From CAZVEV01 sp964625865 (GTDB lineage: Bacteria > Planctomycetota > Phycisphaerae > SM23-33), in NCBI GenBank assembly GCA_964625865.1, contig CAZVEV010000112.1:1-17170 (forward strand): 17,170 bases of DNA, in the 5' to 3' direction. Numbering within the stretch: position 1 is the first letter of the stretch; each line of letters opens with the position of its first letter. The notes under the pieces were generated by a model. The model searched no databases and had not been told where the DNA came from. It saw only the letters and a program-made list of their open reading frames with translations. Shown piece after piece: positions 1-7,223 of the stretch. The position numbers and the translations under genes were made by a program.

Positions 1-59
1 GCAACCACGTTGGGGTCTGGCGATACGTGGTTGCCGCTTCGCGTCAAACCACGGCACCC
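1..59. repeat. Palindromic repeat element, cut by the left window edge
   Basis: Bases 26-59 match, with one difference, the 34-base right arm of the inverted repeat at 7277-7310. Bases 1-9 are the last nine bases of the opposite-facing left arm, so the window begins inside a second copy of the same element. The 16-base centre (10-25) has no likeness to the 19-base centre of the other copy; only the arms are conserved. It lies upstream of the propeller gene starting at 194. It does not encode a protein and is best read as a dispersed, non-autonomous palindromic repeat (REP or MITE-like). Its origin and function are unknown. Confidence 0.7.
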
Positions 60-120
60 GCGAGAGAGGTCGAGGTGTCGTCTCCTCCGCGCGCAAGGGT
101 GCGTCCTGTTCCCTCGGGTC

Positions 121-149
121 TTGACCCGTGCGTGACGGACGGGGATGAT
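121..149 (+). promoter_or_regulatory. Possible sigma70-type promoter of the 194-3523 gene
   Basis: TTGACC (121-126) is separated by 17 bases from GATGAT (144-149), giving a good -35 box and a mediocre -10 box about 45 bases before the ATG at 194. The -35 box sits inside a small inverted repeat, CGGGTC-TT-GACCCG (115-128), which could be a regulator site. In GC-rich DNA such matches arise by chance, so this is a candidate only. Confidence 0.35.
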
Positions 150-193
150 GCGTCGTTTGCACGGCAACCGTACTGACCAACAGGAGTGATTCC

Positions 194-3100
194 ATGAACA
201 AGCAGATGTCTGGCGTATGCGGCGTGATCCTTGCGTTGGGCGGGACGGTATGGGCGGCTGCACCATCGGCTGGCGGGCCGGACTTCGCACAGGCCGTCGG
301 CACCAAAGGCGGGCTCGTCGTCCACGTGGGCTGTACTGACGGCAAGCTCACCGCCGCGCTAGCGACACGCCCCAACCTCCTGGTCCAGGGCCTGGCCGAC
401 AGCGACGGCGCTGTCGCTGAGGCCAGGAAATTCGTGAAATCCGCCGGGAAGTATGGCGCGGTGTCCGTGGCGAGTTTCGACGGTGAGCACCTGCCGTACG
501 TCAACGAACTGGTGAACCTCCTGCTGGTGTCCAAGGCGGGGCGGCTGACCGCGAAAGAGGTCAGACGCGTGCTGGTCCCCGGCGGCGCGGCACTGGTCAA
601 GGACGGGCAGAACGTGCCCGGACTCCAGACCGCCGCCCAAGGTCCGACCGGCTGGCGAATCTACAGGAAGCCCCGCCCCGAGGCGATCGACGACTGGACG
701 CACTACCTGCATGACCCCAAGGGCACGAGCGTATCCGAAGACCTGCTGGCCGGACATCCACGCGGCATGCGGTGGACCGGCGGGCCGTACTGGGCACGCA
801 GCCACGAGCACACCGCGAGCATGAACGCGATGGTCTCGGCCGCCGGGCGGGTCTTCTACGTGATGGACGAGGGGCTGACCGACTCGATCCAACTGCCCGC
901 CGACAATGTCCTGGTCGCGCGGGACGCCTTCAACGGCGTGGTCCTTTGGAAGCGGCCCGTTCCCCACTGGTCCAACGCCCTGTACCCGCTCAAGAGCGGT
1001 CCCGGGTGGCTTCCGCGGCGCCTGGTGGCCATCGGAGACAAGGTCTACATCGCCCCGGGCCCGGGCCAGGCCCTGCTGTGCCTCGACGCGGCCACCGGCA
1101 AGACCGTGCGCACGTACTCCGACGCGGTGTCCACGTTTGAACTGATCGTCTCGGACGGTCTCATCCTTGCGGCGGTGGACCCCGTGGGCAAGCCGATCGA
1201 CTATCGGCAGCAGCACCCCAACTGCTGGTCAGAGCGGTCCCGGGCGAGCAAGAAATGGGGCTGGACGCGCGAGACGGGCATGCGGCTGTTGACCGCAATC
1301 GACGCCGACAGCGGCAAGGCGATATGGCAGCGCCGCCTGCCGGTCGCTCCCATGACGTTGAGCGCCGATAGCGCGAAGGTCTGCTTTTCCGACGGGGCGG
1401 CGGTGGTGGCGCTGGACCGGCGGACGGGCAGGGACCTGTGGCAGGCGGACGTCCCCGCGGCCAAGCTGATCGGCACGGGCTACGGCGGGCCGAGGCTGGT
1501 GCTCTGCGGCGACCGCGTGGTGTTCTCGCCCATGGGGAGCATCTCCGCGATCTCGGGAAAGACCGGCAAGGTCCTCTGGTCGGTCAAGGGCAAGCCGCGA
1601 TCGGGGCACTTCAGCCTGGAGGACTTCTATGTCCTGGGCGACGTAATCTGGGTCCTCCAGCGCGGCAACGCCGGTGCGTTCACCACCTATTCGCTGGCCG
1701 ACGGCAGGAAGCTCGCCGACTACCGCAACCCCATCCGGTCCTTCTACATCCACCAGCGGTGCTACCCCGGCCGCGCGACGCCCAACTACCAACTGCCCCC
1801 CATGATGGGCATCCAGGTCTACGACATGAAGGCCGACAAGTGGTTCAACAACCACTGGGTCCGCGGGGCATGTGTCTACGGCGTGATGCCGGCCAACGGC
1901 ATGGTCTATGCGACCCCACACGCCTGCGCCTGCTACTACCAGTCCAAGCTCAACGGCTTCAACGCCCTGGCTCCCGATGCCCAGCCCGCCAAGGCCCCCG
2001 CGGCTGACAAGAGGCTGGTCAAGGGTCCGGCGTACTCTGAGATTTCAAATCTCAAATCTGAGATCTCAGATTCGCCATCGGACTGGCCGGTGTTCCGTCG
2101 TGACAACACGCGCAGCGGATACGCGCGGACGAACGTGCCGGCCGCCGTCGGCCCGGCGTGGCGCAAGAAGCTCGGCGCCAAGCTCAGCCAGCCCGTCGTT
2201 GCGGGCGGCAAGGTGCTGGTCAGCGCGATCAACGAGCACACGATCTACGCTCTGGACACGAAGACGGGCAAAGAGGCGTGGCACTTCATCGCAGGCGGGC
2301 GCGTGGATTCTCCCCCCACGATGCACGCGGGGATGGCCCTGTTCGGCTGCGCCGACGGCTGCATCTACGCACTGCGCGCAAGCGACGGGAAGCTGGCGTG
2401 GCGGTTCAGCGCGGCGCCAACCGACCGCAAGGTGATGTCCTACGGTCAACTGGAATCGGTCTGGCCCCTGTCGGGCAGCGTGCTGGTTCAAGCCGACGCG
2501 GCAGGCAAGGCGAGGCTCTACTGCGTCGCCGGGCGATCGATGTTCCTCGACGGCGGCCTTCGAATGGTCATCCTCGACCCCGCGACGGGCGAGCTGATAT
2601 CCGAGAACGTCATGGACAGCAACGTGCCCGGCACGGACAAGGACCTCCAGACACTCCTGATGGGCAAGCACATGCCCGTCGCCCAGCCGGACATCCTCTC
2701 CAGCGACGGGCGATACGTCTACATGAAGTCGCAGACGTTCACGATGGACGGCAAGCGGGTGCGCGTGCGTCCGCAGAGGCCCGACACGCAGTACGACGAC
2801 GAGGTCCACCTGTTCTCGCCGATCACGTTCCTGGACAATTCGTGGCACCAGCGGACGTACTGGATCTACGGTCGGGCCGCCGGCGAGGGCTGGGCCGAGT
2901 TCCAACTGCCCCCCAAGCGCGTGCCCTGCGGCCGCATCATGTGCATCGACGAGACCAACGCCTACGCCTACGCCCGCGACCTGGAACTGCTCTGCAACAC
3001 GTCGGTCAGCGAGTACCGCCTGTACAGCGCGGGTAAGAGGCCCAAGCGAAAGGTGGGCGTCCCGCGGCTGGAAGGCACATGGGTCAAGGGCAAGTATCCC

Positions 3101-3523
3101 GCCGACAAGAAGGACCAGCTTGCCGCCCATACGGTGGACTGGAAACAGTTGTCCAGGCAGCCCGCCGATAAACTCAGCGCCCTGGACTACAACTGGGTCA
3201 ACGAGGAGCCGACCGTGATGGCCAAGGCGATGGTGCTGGCCAACGACCGCCTCTTCATCGCCGGCCCGCGCGACGTGGCCGACGAGAAGAAGCTCTGGGG
3301 CCGCTCGAACGAGCCGGCCTTCCGCAAGGCGATGCAGGCGCAGGCCGACTGGCTCGCCGGCGCCCGCGGCGGCGTGATGCAGGTGTTCTCGAAAAAAGAC
3401 GGCAAGCTGCTGGCCGAGCACACCCTGGACACCCTGCCCGCCTTCGACGGGCTCATCGCTGCCGATGGCAAGCTCTACATGGCCGCCCAAGACGGCTCAC
3501 TGATCTGCTTCGCGGGCAAGTAA
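194..3523 (+). CDS. Exported PQQ-type beta-propeller protein with N-terminal methyltransferase-like domain
   Basis: 1109 residues. The ATG at 194 has a ribosome-binding site (CAGGAG, ending about 7 bases upstream) and begins a likely signal peptide (residues 1-23, ending WAAA). Residues 40-140 resemble a class I SAM methyltransferase: VVHVGCTDGKL (42-52) sits where motif I belongs and VLVPGG (126-131) where the post-III loop belongs. The GxGxG signature is missing, so catalysis is doubtful. DDWTHYLHDP (about 166-175) opens the propeller region. PQQ-type blade motifs of the A-x-D-x-x-T-G-K-x-x-W kind recur near residues 294, 366, 404, 450, 685 and 724. A conserved-looking block includes HACAC (His576, Cys578, Cys580) followed by KLNGFNAL. 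A second propeller begins at DWPVFRRDN (about 628). An AT-rich palindromic insert codes for residues 615-626. The family is common in planctomycetes; it is probably periplasmic or extracytoplasmic, and its ligand is unknown. Quinoprotein dehydrogenase activity is not supported. Confidence 0.85.
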   Translation: MNKQMSGVCGVILALGGTVWAAAPSAGGPDFAQAVGTKGGLVVHVGCTDGKLTAALATRPNLLVQGLADSDGAVAEARKFVKSAGKYGAVSVASFDGEHLPYVNELVNLLLVSKAGRLTAKEVRRVLVPGGAALVKDGQNVPGLQTAAQGPTGWRIYRKPRPEAIDDWTHYLHDPKGTSVSEDLLAGHPRGMRWTGGPYWARSHEHTASMNAMVSAAGRVFYVMDEGLTDSIQLPADNVLVARDAFNGVVLWKRPVPHWSNALYPLKSGPGWLPRRLVAIGDKVYIAPGPGQALLCLDAATGKTVRTYSDAVSTFELIVSDGLILAAVDPVGKPIDYRQQHPNCWSERSRASKKWGWTRETGMRLLTAIDADSGKAIWQRRLPVAPMTLSADSAKVCFSDGAAVVALDRRTGRDLWQADVPAAKLIGTGYGGPRLVLCGDRVVFSPMGSISAISGKTGKVLWSVKGKPRSGHFSLEDFYVLGDVIWVLQRGNAGAFTTYSLADGRKLADYRNPIRSFYIHQRCYPGRATPNYQLPPMMGIQVYDMKADKWFNNHWVRGACVYGVMPANGMVYATPHACACYYQSKLNGFNALAPDAQPAKAPAADKRLVKGPAYSEISNLKSEISDSPSDWPVFRRDNTRSGYARTNVPAAVGPAWRKKLGAKLSQPVVAGGKVLVSAINEHTIYALDTKTGKEAWHFIAGGRVDSPPTMHAGMALFGCADGCIYALRASDGKLAWRFSAAPTDRKVMSYGQLESVWPLSGSVLVQADAAGKARLYCVAGRSMFLDGGLRMVILDPATGELISENVMDSNVPGTDKDLQTLLMGKHMPVAQPDILSSDGRYVYMKSQTFTMDGKRVRVRPQRPDTQYDDEVHLFSPITFLDNSWHQRTYWIYGRAAGEGWAEFQLPPKRVPCGRIMCIDETNAYAYARDLELLCNTSVSEYRLYSAGKRPKRKVGVPRLEGTWVKGKYPADKKDQLAAHTVDWKQLSRQPADKLSALDYNWVNEEPTVMAKAMVLANDRLFIAGPRDVADEKKLWGRSNEPAFRKAMQAQADWLAGARGGVMQVFSKKDGKLLAEHTLDTLPAFDGLIAADGKLYMAAQDGSLICFAGK
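2036..2073. repeat. In-frame AT-rich palindromic insert in the propeller gene
   Basis: This tract of A, T, C and G-poor sequence stands out in GC-rich coding DNA. It contains two adjacent inverted repeats: GAGATTT-C-AAATCTC (2039-2053) and the perfect 18-base palindrome AATCTGAGATCTCAGATT (2055-2072). Read in frame it gives SEISNLKSEISD (residues 615-626), placed in the linker between the two propeller regions, just before the DWPVF motif. Its composition and position suggest a short dispersed repeat that inserted where a protein tolerates extra residues. Whether copies exist elsewhere cannot be seen here. Confidence 0.65.
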
Positions 3524-3526
3524 GAA

Positions 3527-3601
3527 GGTAGGGCGTGCAACTCGTTCACGCGGAAGGGATTGCCCTGTCGTCCCGCGTGCAACACGGTTGCACGCCCTAC
3601 C
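3527..3601. repeat. 75-base composite inverted repeat after the propeller gene
   Basis: Perfect 15-base outer arms, GGTAGGGCGTGCAAC (3527-3541) and its reverse complement (3587-3601), enclose a second 7-base pair CACGCGG (3547-3553) / CCGCGTG (3573-3579). The two halves are related over nearly 30 bases with small gaps, which suggests an old inverted duplication. It starts three bases after the TAA at 3521-3523. It may form a long hairpin in the mRNA 3' end, and probably belongs to a dispersed repeat family. Confidence 0.65.
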
Positions 3602-3639
3602 GGTGCTTCGTGTTCCGATTTGTCGGAAGCACCCAAACG

Positions 3640-3661
3640 CCCACAGGCTCCGCCCTGTGGG
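3640..3661. repeat. Hairpin repeat, copy A
   Basis: CCCACAGG (3640-3647) and CCTGTGGG (3654-3661) form an 8-base-pair stem around the loop CTCCGC. Read on the minus strand and extended into the flank, it matches copy B (3771-3794 plus GTTTG) over 28 bases with three differences. Two of these differences form a compensatory A-T to G-C pair in the stem, and the third is in the loop region. Confidence 0.6.
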
Positions 3662-3723
3662 GTTTCCTGGAACAAACACCCCTTCACGTCCACCATACAC
3701 CATCAACGTGACTTTGGGGATTC

Positions 3724-3748
3724 GCGGGAACCGGACCAGAGTTCCCGC
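3724..3748. repeat. Inverted repeat
   Basis: GCGGGAAC (3724-3731) pairs perfectly with GTTCCCGC (3741-3748) across a 9-base spacer. It lies between the two hairpin copies at 3640-3661 and 3771-3794 and is not followed by a T-run. It may be part of a composite repeat element or a regulator site; no function can be assigned. Confidence 0.45.
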
Positions 3749-3770
3749 ACCGTCGTCTCGTTCGCCGATA

Positions 3771-3794
3771 GCCCACGGGACGGAGCCCGTGGGC
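3771..3794. repeat. Hairpin repeat, copy B (inverted relative to copy A)
   Basis: GCCCACGGG (3771-3779) and CCCGTGGGC (3786-3794) form a perfect 9-base-pair stem around ACGGAG. It is the inverted relative of the hairpin at 3640-3661. The pair differs from copy A at one stem position on both sides in a way that keeps pairing. It lies about 55 bases before the abiE promoter. Confidence 0.6.
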
Positions 3795-3847
3795 GTTTGC
3801 CCCTACGGACGCCTATCGTCAGTCATCGAATCCTCGCAAGATTCGTA

Positions 3848-3876
3848 TTGCCCTGGAGCGATCCTGACGATATAAT
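3848..3876 (+). promoter_or_regulatory. Promoter of the abiE toxin-antitoxin pair
   Basis: TTGCCC (3848-3853), a 17-base spacer, and a perfect TATAAT (3871-3876) make the clearest sigma70-type promoter in the window. Transcription would start near 3883, giving a leader of roughly 35 bases before the ATG at 3917. The surrounding sequence is visibly more AT-rich than the rest of the window, as expected for a promoter. Confidence 0.7.
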
Positions 3877-3901
3877 CATGTACGATACTGGCGAATTATG
3901 A

Positions 3902-3928
3902 CAGTTTCAAACATTTATGCAGAAACTG
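3902..3928. promoter_or_regulatory. Inverted repeat spanning the abiEi start codon
   Basis: CAGTTTC (3902-3908) and GAAACTG (3922-3928) are perfect 7-base arms flanking a 13-base centre that contains the ATG at 3917-3919. It lies just downstream of the expected transcription start. AbiEi-family antitoxins are known to repress their own operons by binding inverted repeats near the promoter, so this may be the operator. In RNA it could also form a hairpin holding the start codon in its loop. No Shine-Dalgarno sequence is visible here. Confidence 0.4.
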
Positions 3929-4555
3929 ACCGAAATTGCGATGCATAGCACGGGCAGCCGGGTTTTCACCAGACCCGAAGTCGCTTGCTGGGTTGGCGGC
4001 AGCGAACAGCGGCAGTTCAGCCTGCTCAAGCGGGCCATCGCGTCAGGGGAGGTCCTGCGCATTCGTCGCGGACTGTACTGCTTGTCTGACCCATACTTAC
4101 ATCAGAAGCTCTCCCCCCTTGTTCTGGCCCAGCGTGTCTACGGGCCCAGCTACGTCAGCCTGGAGACAGCCCTGTCCTACCATGGATGGATTCCGGAGGC
4201 CGTCTATGCCGTCACCAGTGTGTCATTCGACCGTTCGCGAGAATACGATACGCCCCTGGGCCTCTTCAGCTTCACGCGTGTCCCGCAGCGGACGTTCTAT
4301 GCCGAGGTAACTCGCGTGGCGGGCCACGGGGGCGATCATCTCCTCCTGGCGTCGCCGGCAAAAGCCCTCGCTGACTATGTCTACGTCCACAGGTGCGACT
4401 GGACCTCGGCCAATCCGGTCATCGAGAGCCTGCGAGTCGACGAGGGGCTTGTCGCCGACATCACCGCCGATGAGCTTGACCGCTTGCGGGAGAACTACCG
4501 TTCCCGGCGAGTGCGGCGGTTCCTCAAGGGACTGAGAAAGGACCTGGGCCTATGA
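3917..4555 (+). CDS. abiEi: AbiEi-family antitoxin of a type IV toxin-antitoxin system
   Basis: 212 residues, the usual size for the family. Residues 15-60 form an N-terminal winged-helix DNA-binding domain (FTRPEVACWVGG, then LLKRAIASGEVLRIRRGLYCL, ending about residue 56). The core carries the typical YVSLETALSYHGWIPE (79-94) and ASPAKALADYVY (145-156) motifs. In characterised systems the antitoxin represses the operon and counters the toxin without binding it stably. An in-frame stop at 3899-3901 means the start is the ATG at 3917 or the one at 3941; 3917 is preferred because it keeps the N-terminal helix, though neither has a ribosome-binding site. The stop overlaps the toxin start by 4 bases (ATGA). 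It reads away from its own promoter at 3848-3876. The module is probably mobile: its neighbours are unrelated to it and repeats flank it. Confidence 0.88.
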   Translation: MQKLTEIAMHSTGSRVFTRPEVACWVGGSEQRQFSLLKRAIASGEVLRIRRGLYCLSDPYLHQKLSPLVLAQRVYGPSYVSLETALSYHGWIPEAVYAVTSVSFDRSREYDTPLGLFSFTRVPQRTFYAEVTRVAGHGGDHLLLASPAKALADYVYVHRCDWTSANPVIESLRVDEGLVADITADELDRLRENYRSRRVRRFLKGLRKDLGL

Positions 4556-5400
4556 GCGTGAAAATGATCCAGGACCGCCTGGACGCCTGCGGCTGTCGAT
4601 CGACCCTCGAGGAGGAGCAGGCACTCCGCGAGATCACGCAGGAGATCGCTCTTGCTGCACTCGGGCGAACCGATTTTTTCCAGAAAGCCGGCTTCCAGGG
4701 CGGCACGTGCCTGCGCGTATTCCACGGCTTGAATCGCTTCTCCGAAGACCTGGACTTCGCCCTCCAGGCGCCGGACCTGGCCTTTGGCCTTCGTCCGTAT
4801 CTCGATGTTCTCGCACGGGAACTGACCGCATACGGATACGGGCTGGAGATCGACGACCGGTCGCGTGCGGACAGGGCTGTCCGAATGGCCTTCCTGAAGG
4901 ACGACTCGCTGGGCCATCTCCTCCAACTGGCTTACAGGCCCGCGGCAGGTCCCGTGCGCAAACTGCGGATCAAACTTGAAGTGGATACCGCCCCGCCGGC
5001 GGGCGCACGCTTCGAAACGAAGGTCCTGGACTTCCCGTTTCCGTCGGCCGTCTGCACGTTCGATCCGCCGAGCCTGTTCGCCGGCAAACTGCACGCGCTG
5101 CTCTGTCGGGAGTACCTCAAGGGGCGCGACTGGTACGACTTCATCTGGTACACCGCCCGCCGGACCCCGGTCAACCACACACTGCTGGCCTCAGCCTTGG
5201 CCCAGGTCGGTCCGTGGAAGGGGCGGCAACCCCTTGTCGACCGCCAGTGGTGCGTCGACCAGTTGCGCATCAAGATCGAGACGACCGACTGGCCCGCCGC
5301 CCGCCGGAACGTCTACCGCTTCATCAAACCTGCCGACCTGCCCTCCCTCGACCTCTGGACCCGCGAGTTCTTCCTGGCCCAGTGTGACAAGCTCGTATAG
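4552..5400 (+). CDS. abiEii: AbiEii/AbiGii-family nucleotidyltransferase toxin
   Basis: 282 residues. It shows the nucleotidyltransferase fold signatures of the family: FQGGTCLRVFHGLNRFSEDL (48-67) gives the GG-T motif and the first catalytic acidic pair (Asp66, Asp68 in DLDF), and KLEVD (141-145) gives the third strand. KLHALLCREYLKGRDWYDF (179-197) is the strongly conserved AbiEii block with the Lys and Asp residues. All expected catalytic residues are visible, so the enzyme looks intact. In studied members such toxins add nucleotides to RNA targets such as tRNA acceptor ends and stop growth, acting in phage defence; that is family knowledge. The ATG at 4552 overlaps the abiEi stop (ATGA), which implies translational coupling. 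The gene converges on the heparinase-like gene with a 53-base gap. Confidence 0.9.
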   Translation: MSVKMIQDRLDACGCRSTLEEEQALREITQEIALAALGRTDFFQKAGFQGGTCLRVFHGLNRFSEDLDFALQAPDLAFGLRPYLDVLARELTAYGYGLEIDDRSRADRAVRMAFLKDDSLGHLLQLAYRPAAGPVRKLRIKLEVDTAPPAGARFETKVLDFPFPSAVCTFDPPSLFAGKLHALLCREYLKGRDWYDFIWYTARRTPVNHTLLASALAQVGPWKGRQPLVDRQWCVDQLRIKIETTDWPAARRNVYRFIKPADLPSLDLWTREFFLAQCDKLV

Positions 5401-5438
5401 GAACGTATGCCCGCGTCTGCGGAGGGCGTTGCGGGTTG

Positions 5439-5462
5439 ACCCCATGACGTCCATCACGGGGT
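5439..5462. terminator. Possible terminator between convergent genes
   Basis: ACCCCATGACG (5439-5449) can pair imperfectly with CATCACGGGGT (5452-5462), with two wobble or mismatch positions. It lies at the point where the abiEii gene (ending 5400) and the leftward heparinase-like gene (ending 5454) meet and overlaps the stop codon of the latter. There is no T-tract, so termination is uncertain. Confidence 0.25.
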
Positions 5463-7196
5463 CGTCTGCGGCGGGGCCATCTTGGCCAGGACGAGCTTGC
5501 CGTCCTTGAATGAGACCGTCTGCGTGCCGACGACGACGGTGTCGCCTTTGGCCTTGGGCGTGGGGGCGGCGCCGGCGGTGAGAAACTTGAAGCTGTAGGT
5601 TCGCCCGCCGGCCGTGACGGTCGTGCCGCTCGGCGCGCCGTCGCCGGTCATCACCAGCATGCCGTCAGCGCCCGAGGCGCCGGAGAAATCGATCGCGACG
5701 CAGGTCTTGCTCGATCCGATAATCGCCGAACCGTCGGAGGCGGGCGCCCAGTGCGTCGCGTCGCCCGGAATCGAGCCCCACGTGGTCTTCTTGCCGTGAT
5801 GGCGGATCTGCATCCCGCGGTCCGGGCCGTGGCGAAAGCGGTGGCGCGTCCGCCGGGCCAACTGCGTGATCACGATATCATTCTCGTCCTTCCAGCGGTT
5901 GCGGAAGCCGTAGAAGCCGTGCTTCGTGTCGCGAACGCACTGCGGGATGCAGTCGGCGGGGTCCACCGGCTTGGTGCCGAACGGCGTGTTGACCAGCGCC
6001 AGGATCGAGTGGTGCGGGTACGGGCTGATCGTGTCCCATGGCGTGCCGTTGGCGGCGTCCCAGTCCTTGACGTAGTTGTGATAGAACCACCAGATCCCCG
6101 CGCGCTGTGCGGGCAGGACCGCTTCGTAGCCGATCGAGAAGTACCCCGCCCCGCTGACGCCGTCCGGGCGGGCCCAGATGTTGTGCGGATACCCCCCCCG
6201 CTCCGGGAAGCCCTTGCGGAGATAGCTCATGTCCTTGCCCGTCGGGATCGTCAGCAGGAACCACTTCAGCGCCGTCCAGCGGACGTTGGGGCGCGGGGAG
6301 ACGAAGTCCTTGCCCATCGCCACCTTCCACGCCTGGATCGCCGTGAGGTACACGATGTGGCTGGCCATCGAGCCCGTGCCGTCGCCCTCGGCAAAGTACC
6401 CCCCGTCGCCGAACCCCTCGGTGACGTTGCGGATCATCGCCTTGGCGCTGTCCGGCATCAGCTTGTCGATCTTGCCCTGGTCGACGCCCTCGTCGCCCGT
6501 GATCGCCATCAGGGCCATCGCCCCCCCGCCCACCTGCATGCCCCAGTGATTGCTCGCCGGGAAGTGACGCTTGCCCTTGACCAGTTCTTCCAGGCTCATG
6601 TGCCTGCCCTCGTTGTACTCGCAGATGACGTTGGCGATCTTCTTGCGGTAGGCGGCGTCCCAGCCGTCGTAACACAGGTCGTAGCCCAGCGCGCCCCACC
6701 CCAGTGACGGGCCCGCGCGCAGGGCGCCGTATGGGGCCTTGAACGCGTACCGCCGGTCGCGCCCGCGATAGCCGGCCAGCGACGCGTCCATCGCCTGGCG
6801 GCCGAGATCGGCGTACTTCTTCTCGCCCGTGATCTGGTACAGGAACCCGTAGCCGGCCATGTGGGAGATGGTAAACGTCTTGCCCGCCGGGTCCTTCGCG
6901 AACTTGCCCGATCCGTCACCCGGCGCCTTGCCCTTCATGCCCAGGTTTTCGGGTATGGACCGACCGTCGCTACCGTTCAGCGTGATGCGCAGGCGTTTGA
7001 GAATGGCCGCGCCCTCGGGCGTCTTGGCCCGCGCGCGAAGGGCCGGCAGGTCGCTCCTGCGAAACAGAAGCCGCGGATGCTCGCCCGGCTTGACGGCGAC
7101 GTGCCCCTTGATATCCGCGGGCCACGGCTCGGCAGCAAGGGCGCAGAGAGTGATGGAGAGAATAGCCAGACAACCGATGGCGAAGAGGGTTCTCAT
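5454..7196 (-). CDS. Exported heparinase II/III-like (polysaccharide lyase-type) protein
   Basis: 580 residues from the ATG at 7196, which has GGAG 7 bases upstream and starts a clear signal peptide (MRTLFAIGCLAILSITLCAL, cut near residue 21). A longer reading to 7331 would only translate the repeat element at 7224-7310 and is rejected. HPRLLFRRSDLPALRAR (40-56) is the usual opening of this superfamily. Residues about 108-400 look like an (alpha/alpha) toroid: SNHWGMQVGGGAMALMAI (215-232) and GGYFAEGDGTGSMASH (265-280) occupy the active-site regions of heparinase/alginate-lyase relatives, with His218, Tyr267 and His280 as candidates. The C-terminal part (about 430-570) is beta-rich, as in the family. 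The substrate is probably an acidic glycan but cannot be specified. It is the last gene of the leftward group, 131 bases after the FG-GAP gene. Confidence 0.7.
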   Translation of the reverse strand: MRTLFAIGCLAILSITLCALAAEPWPADIKGHVAVKPGEHPRLLFRRSDLPALRARAKTPEGAAILKRLRITLNGSDGRSIPENLGMKGKAPGDGSGKFAKDPAGKTFTISHMAGYGFLYQITGEKKYADLGRQAMDASLAGYRGRDRRYAFKAPYGALRAGPSLGWGALGYDLCYDGWDAAYRKKIANVICEYNEGRHMSLEELVKGKRHFPASNHWGMQVGGGAMALMAITGDEGVDQGKIDKLMPDSAKAMIRNVTEGFGDGGYFAEGDGTGSMASHIVYLTAIQAWKVAMGKDFVSPRPNVRWTALKWFLLTIPTGKDMSYLRKGFPERGGYPHNIWARPDGVSGAGYFSIGYEAVLPAQRAGIWWFYHNYVKDWDAANGTPWDTISPYPHHSILALVNTPFGTKPVDPADCIPQCVRDTKHGFYGFRNRWKDENDIVITQLARRTRHRFRHGPDRGMQIRHHGKKTTWGSIPGDATHWAPASDGSAIIGSSKTCVAIDFSGASGADGMLVMTGDGAPSGTTVTAGGRTYSFKFLTAGAAPTPKAKGDTVVVGTQTVSFKDGKLVLAKMAPPQTTP

Positions 7197-7223
7197 TCTG
7201 GTTCTCCGGTATGGGATACGGAA

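Larger units (their letters stand above)
3524..3847. other. Gene-free stretch rich in inverted repeats
   Basis: Between the propeller stop codon and the abiE promoter I see no convincing gene. The short open frames here (for example on the + strand from 3560) run through the repeats and have no recognisable protein character. The stretch holds four inverted repeats: 3527-3601, 3640-3661, 3724-3748 and 3771-3794. None is followed by a clear T-tract, so none is a classic intrinsic terminator, although the first, only 3 bases after the stop codon, could end or stabilise the upstream mRNA. Confidence 0.6.

Noticed and set aside
1910..1930. HACAC in the first propeller gene as a c-type haem site
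   Set aside because: A haem site needs CxxCH; the order and spacing here do not fit, though metal binding is possible.
2066..3490. Long open frame on the minus strand opposite the propeller gene
   Set aside because: It is Pro/Arg/His/Val-rich with no domain, and is the complement of codons with strong GC bias in a well-supported gene.
3640..3665. Intrinsic terminator at the hairpin followed by GTTT
   Set aside because: The T-run is only three bases and the hairpin has a related copy elsewhere in the same stretch, so a repeat element explains it better.
3527..3794. CRISPR array in the repeat-rich intergenic stretch
   Set aside because: The repeats are inverted hairpins of different families, not regularly spaced direct repeats with unique spacers, and no cas genes are present.
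3560..3901. Small plus-strand open frames between the propeller gene and abiEi
   Set aside because: They translate inverted repeats, have no ribosome-binding site and resemble no protein.
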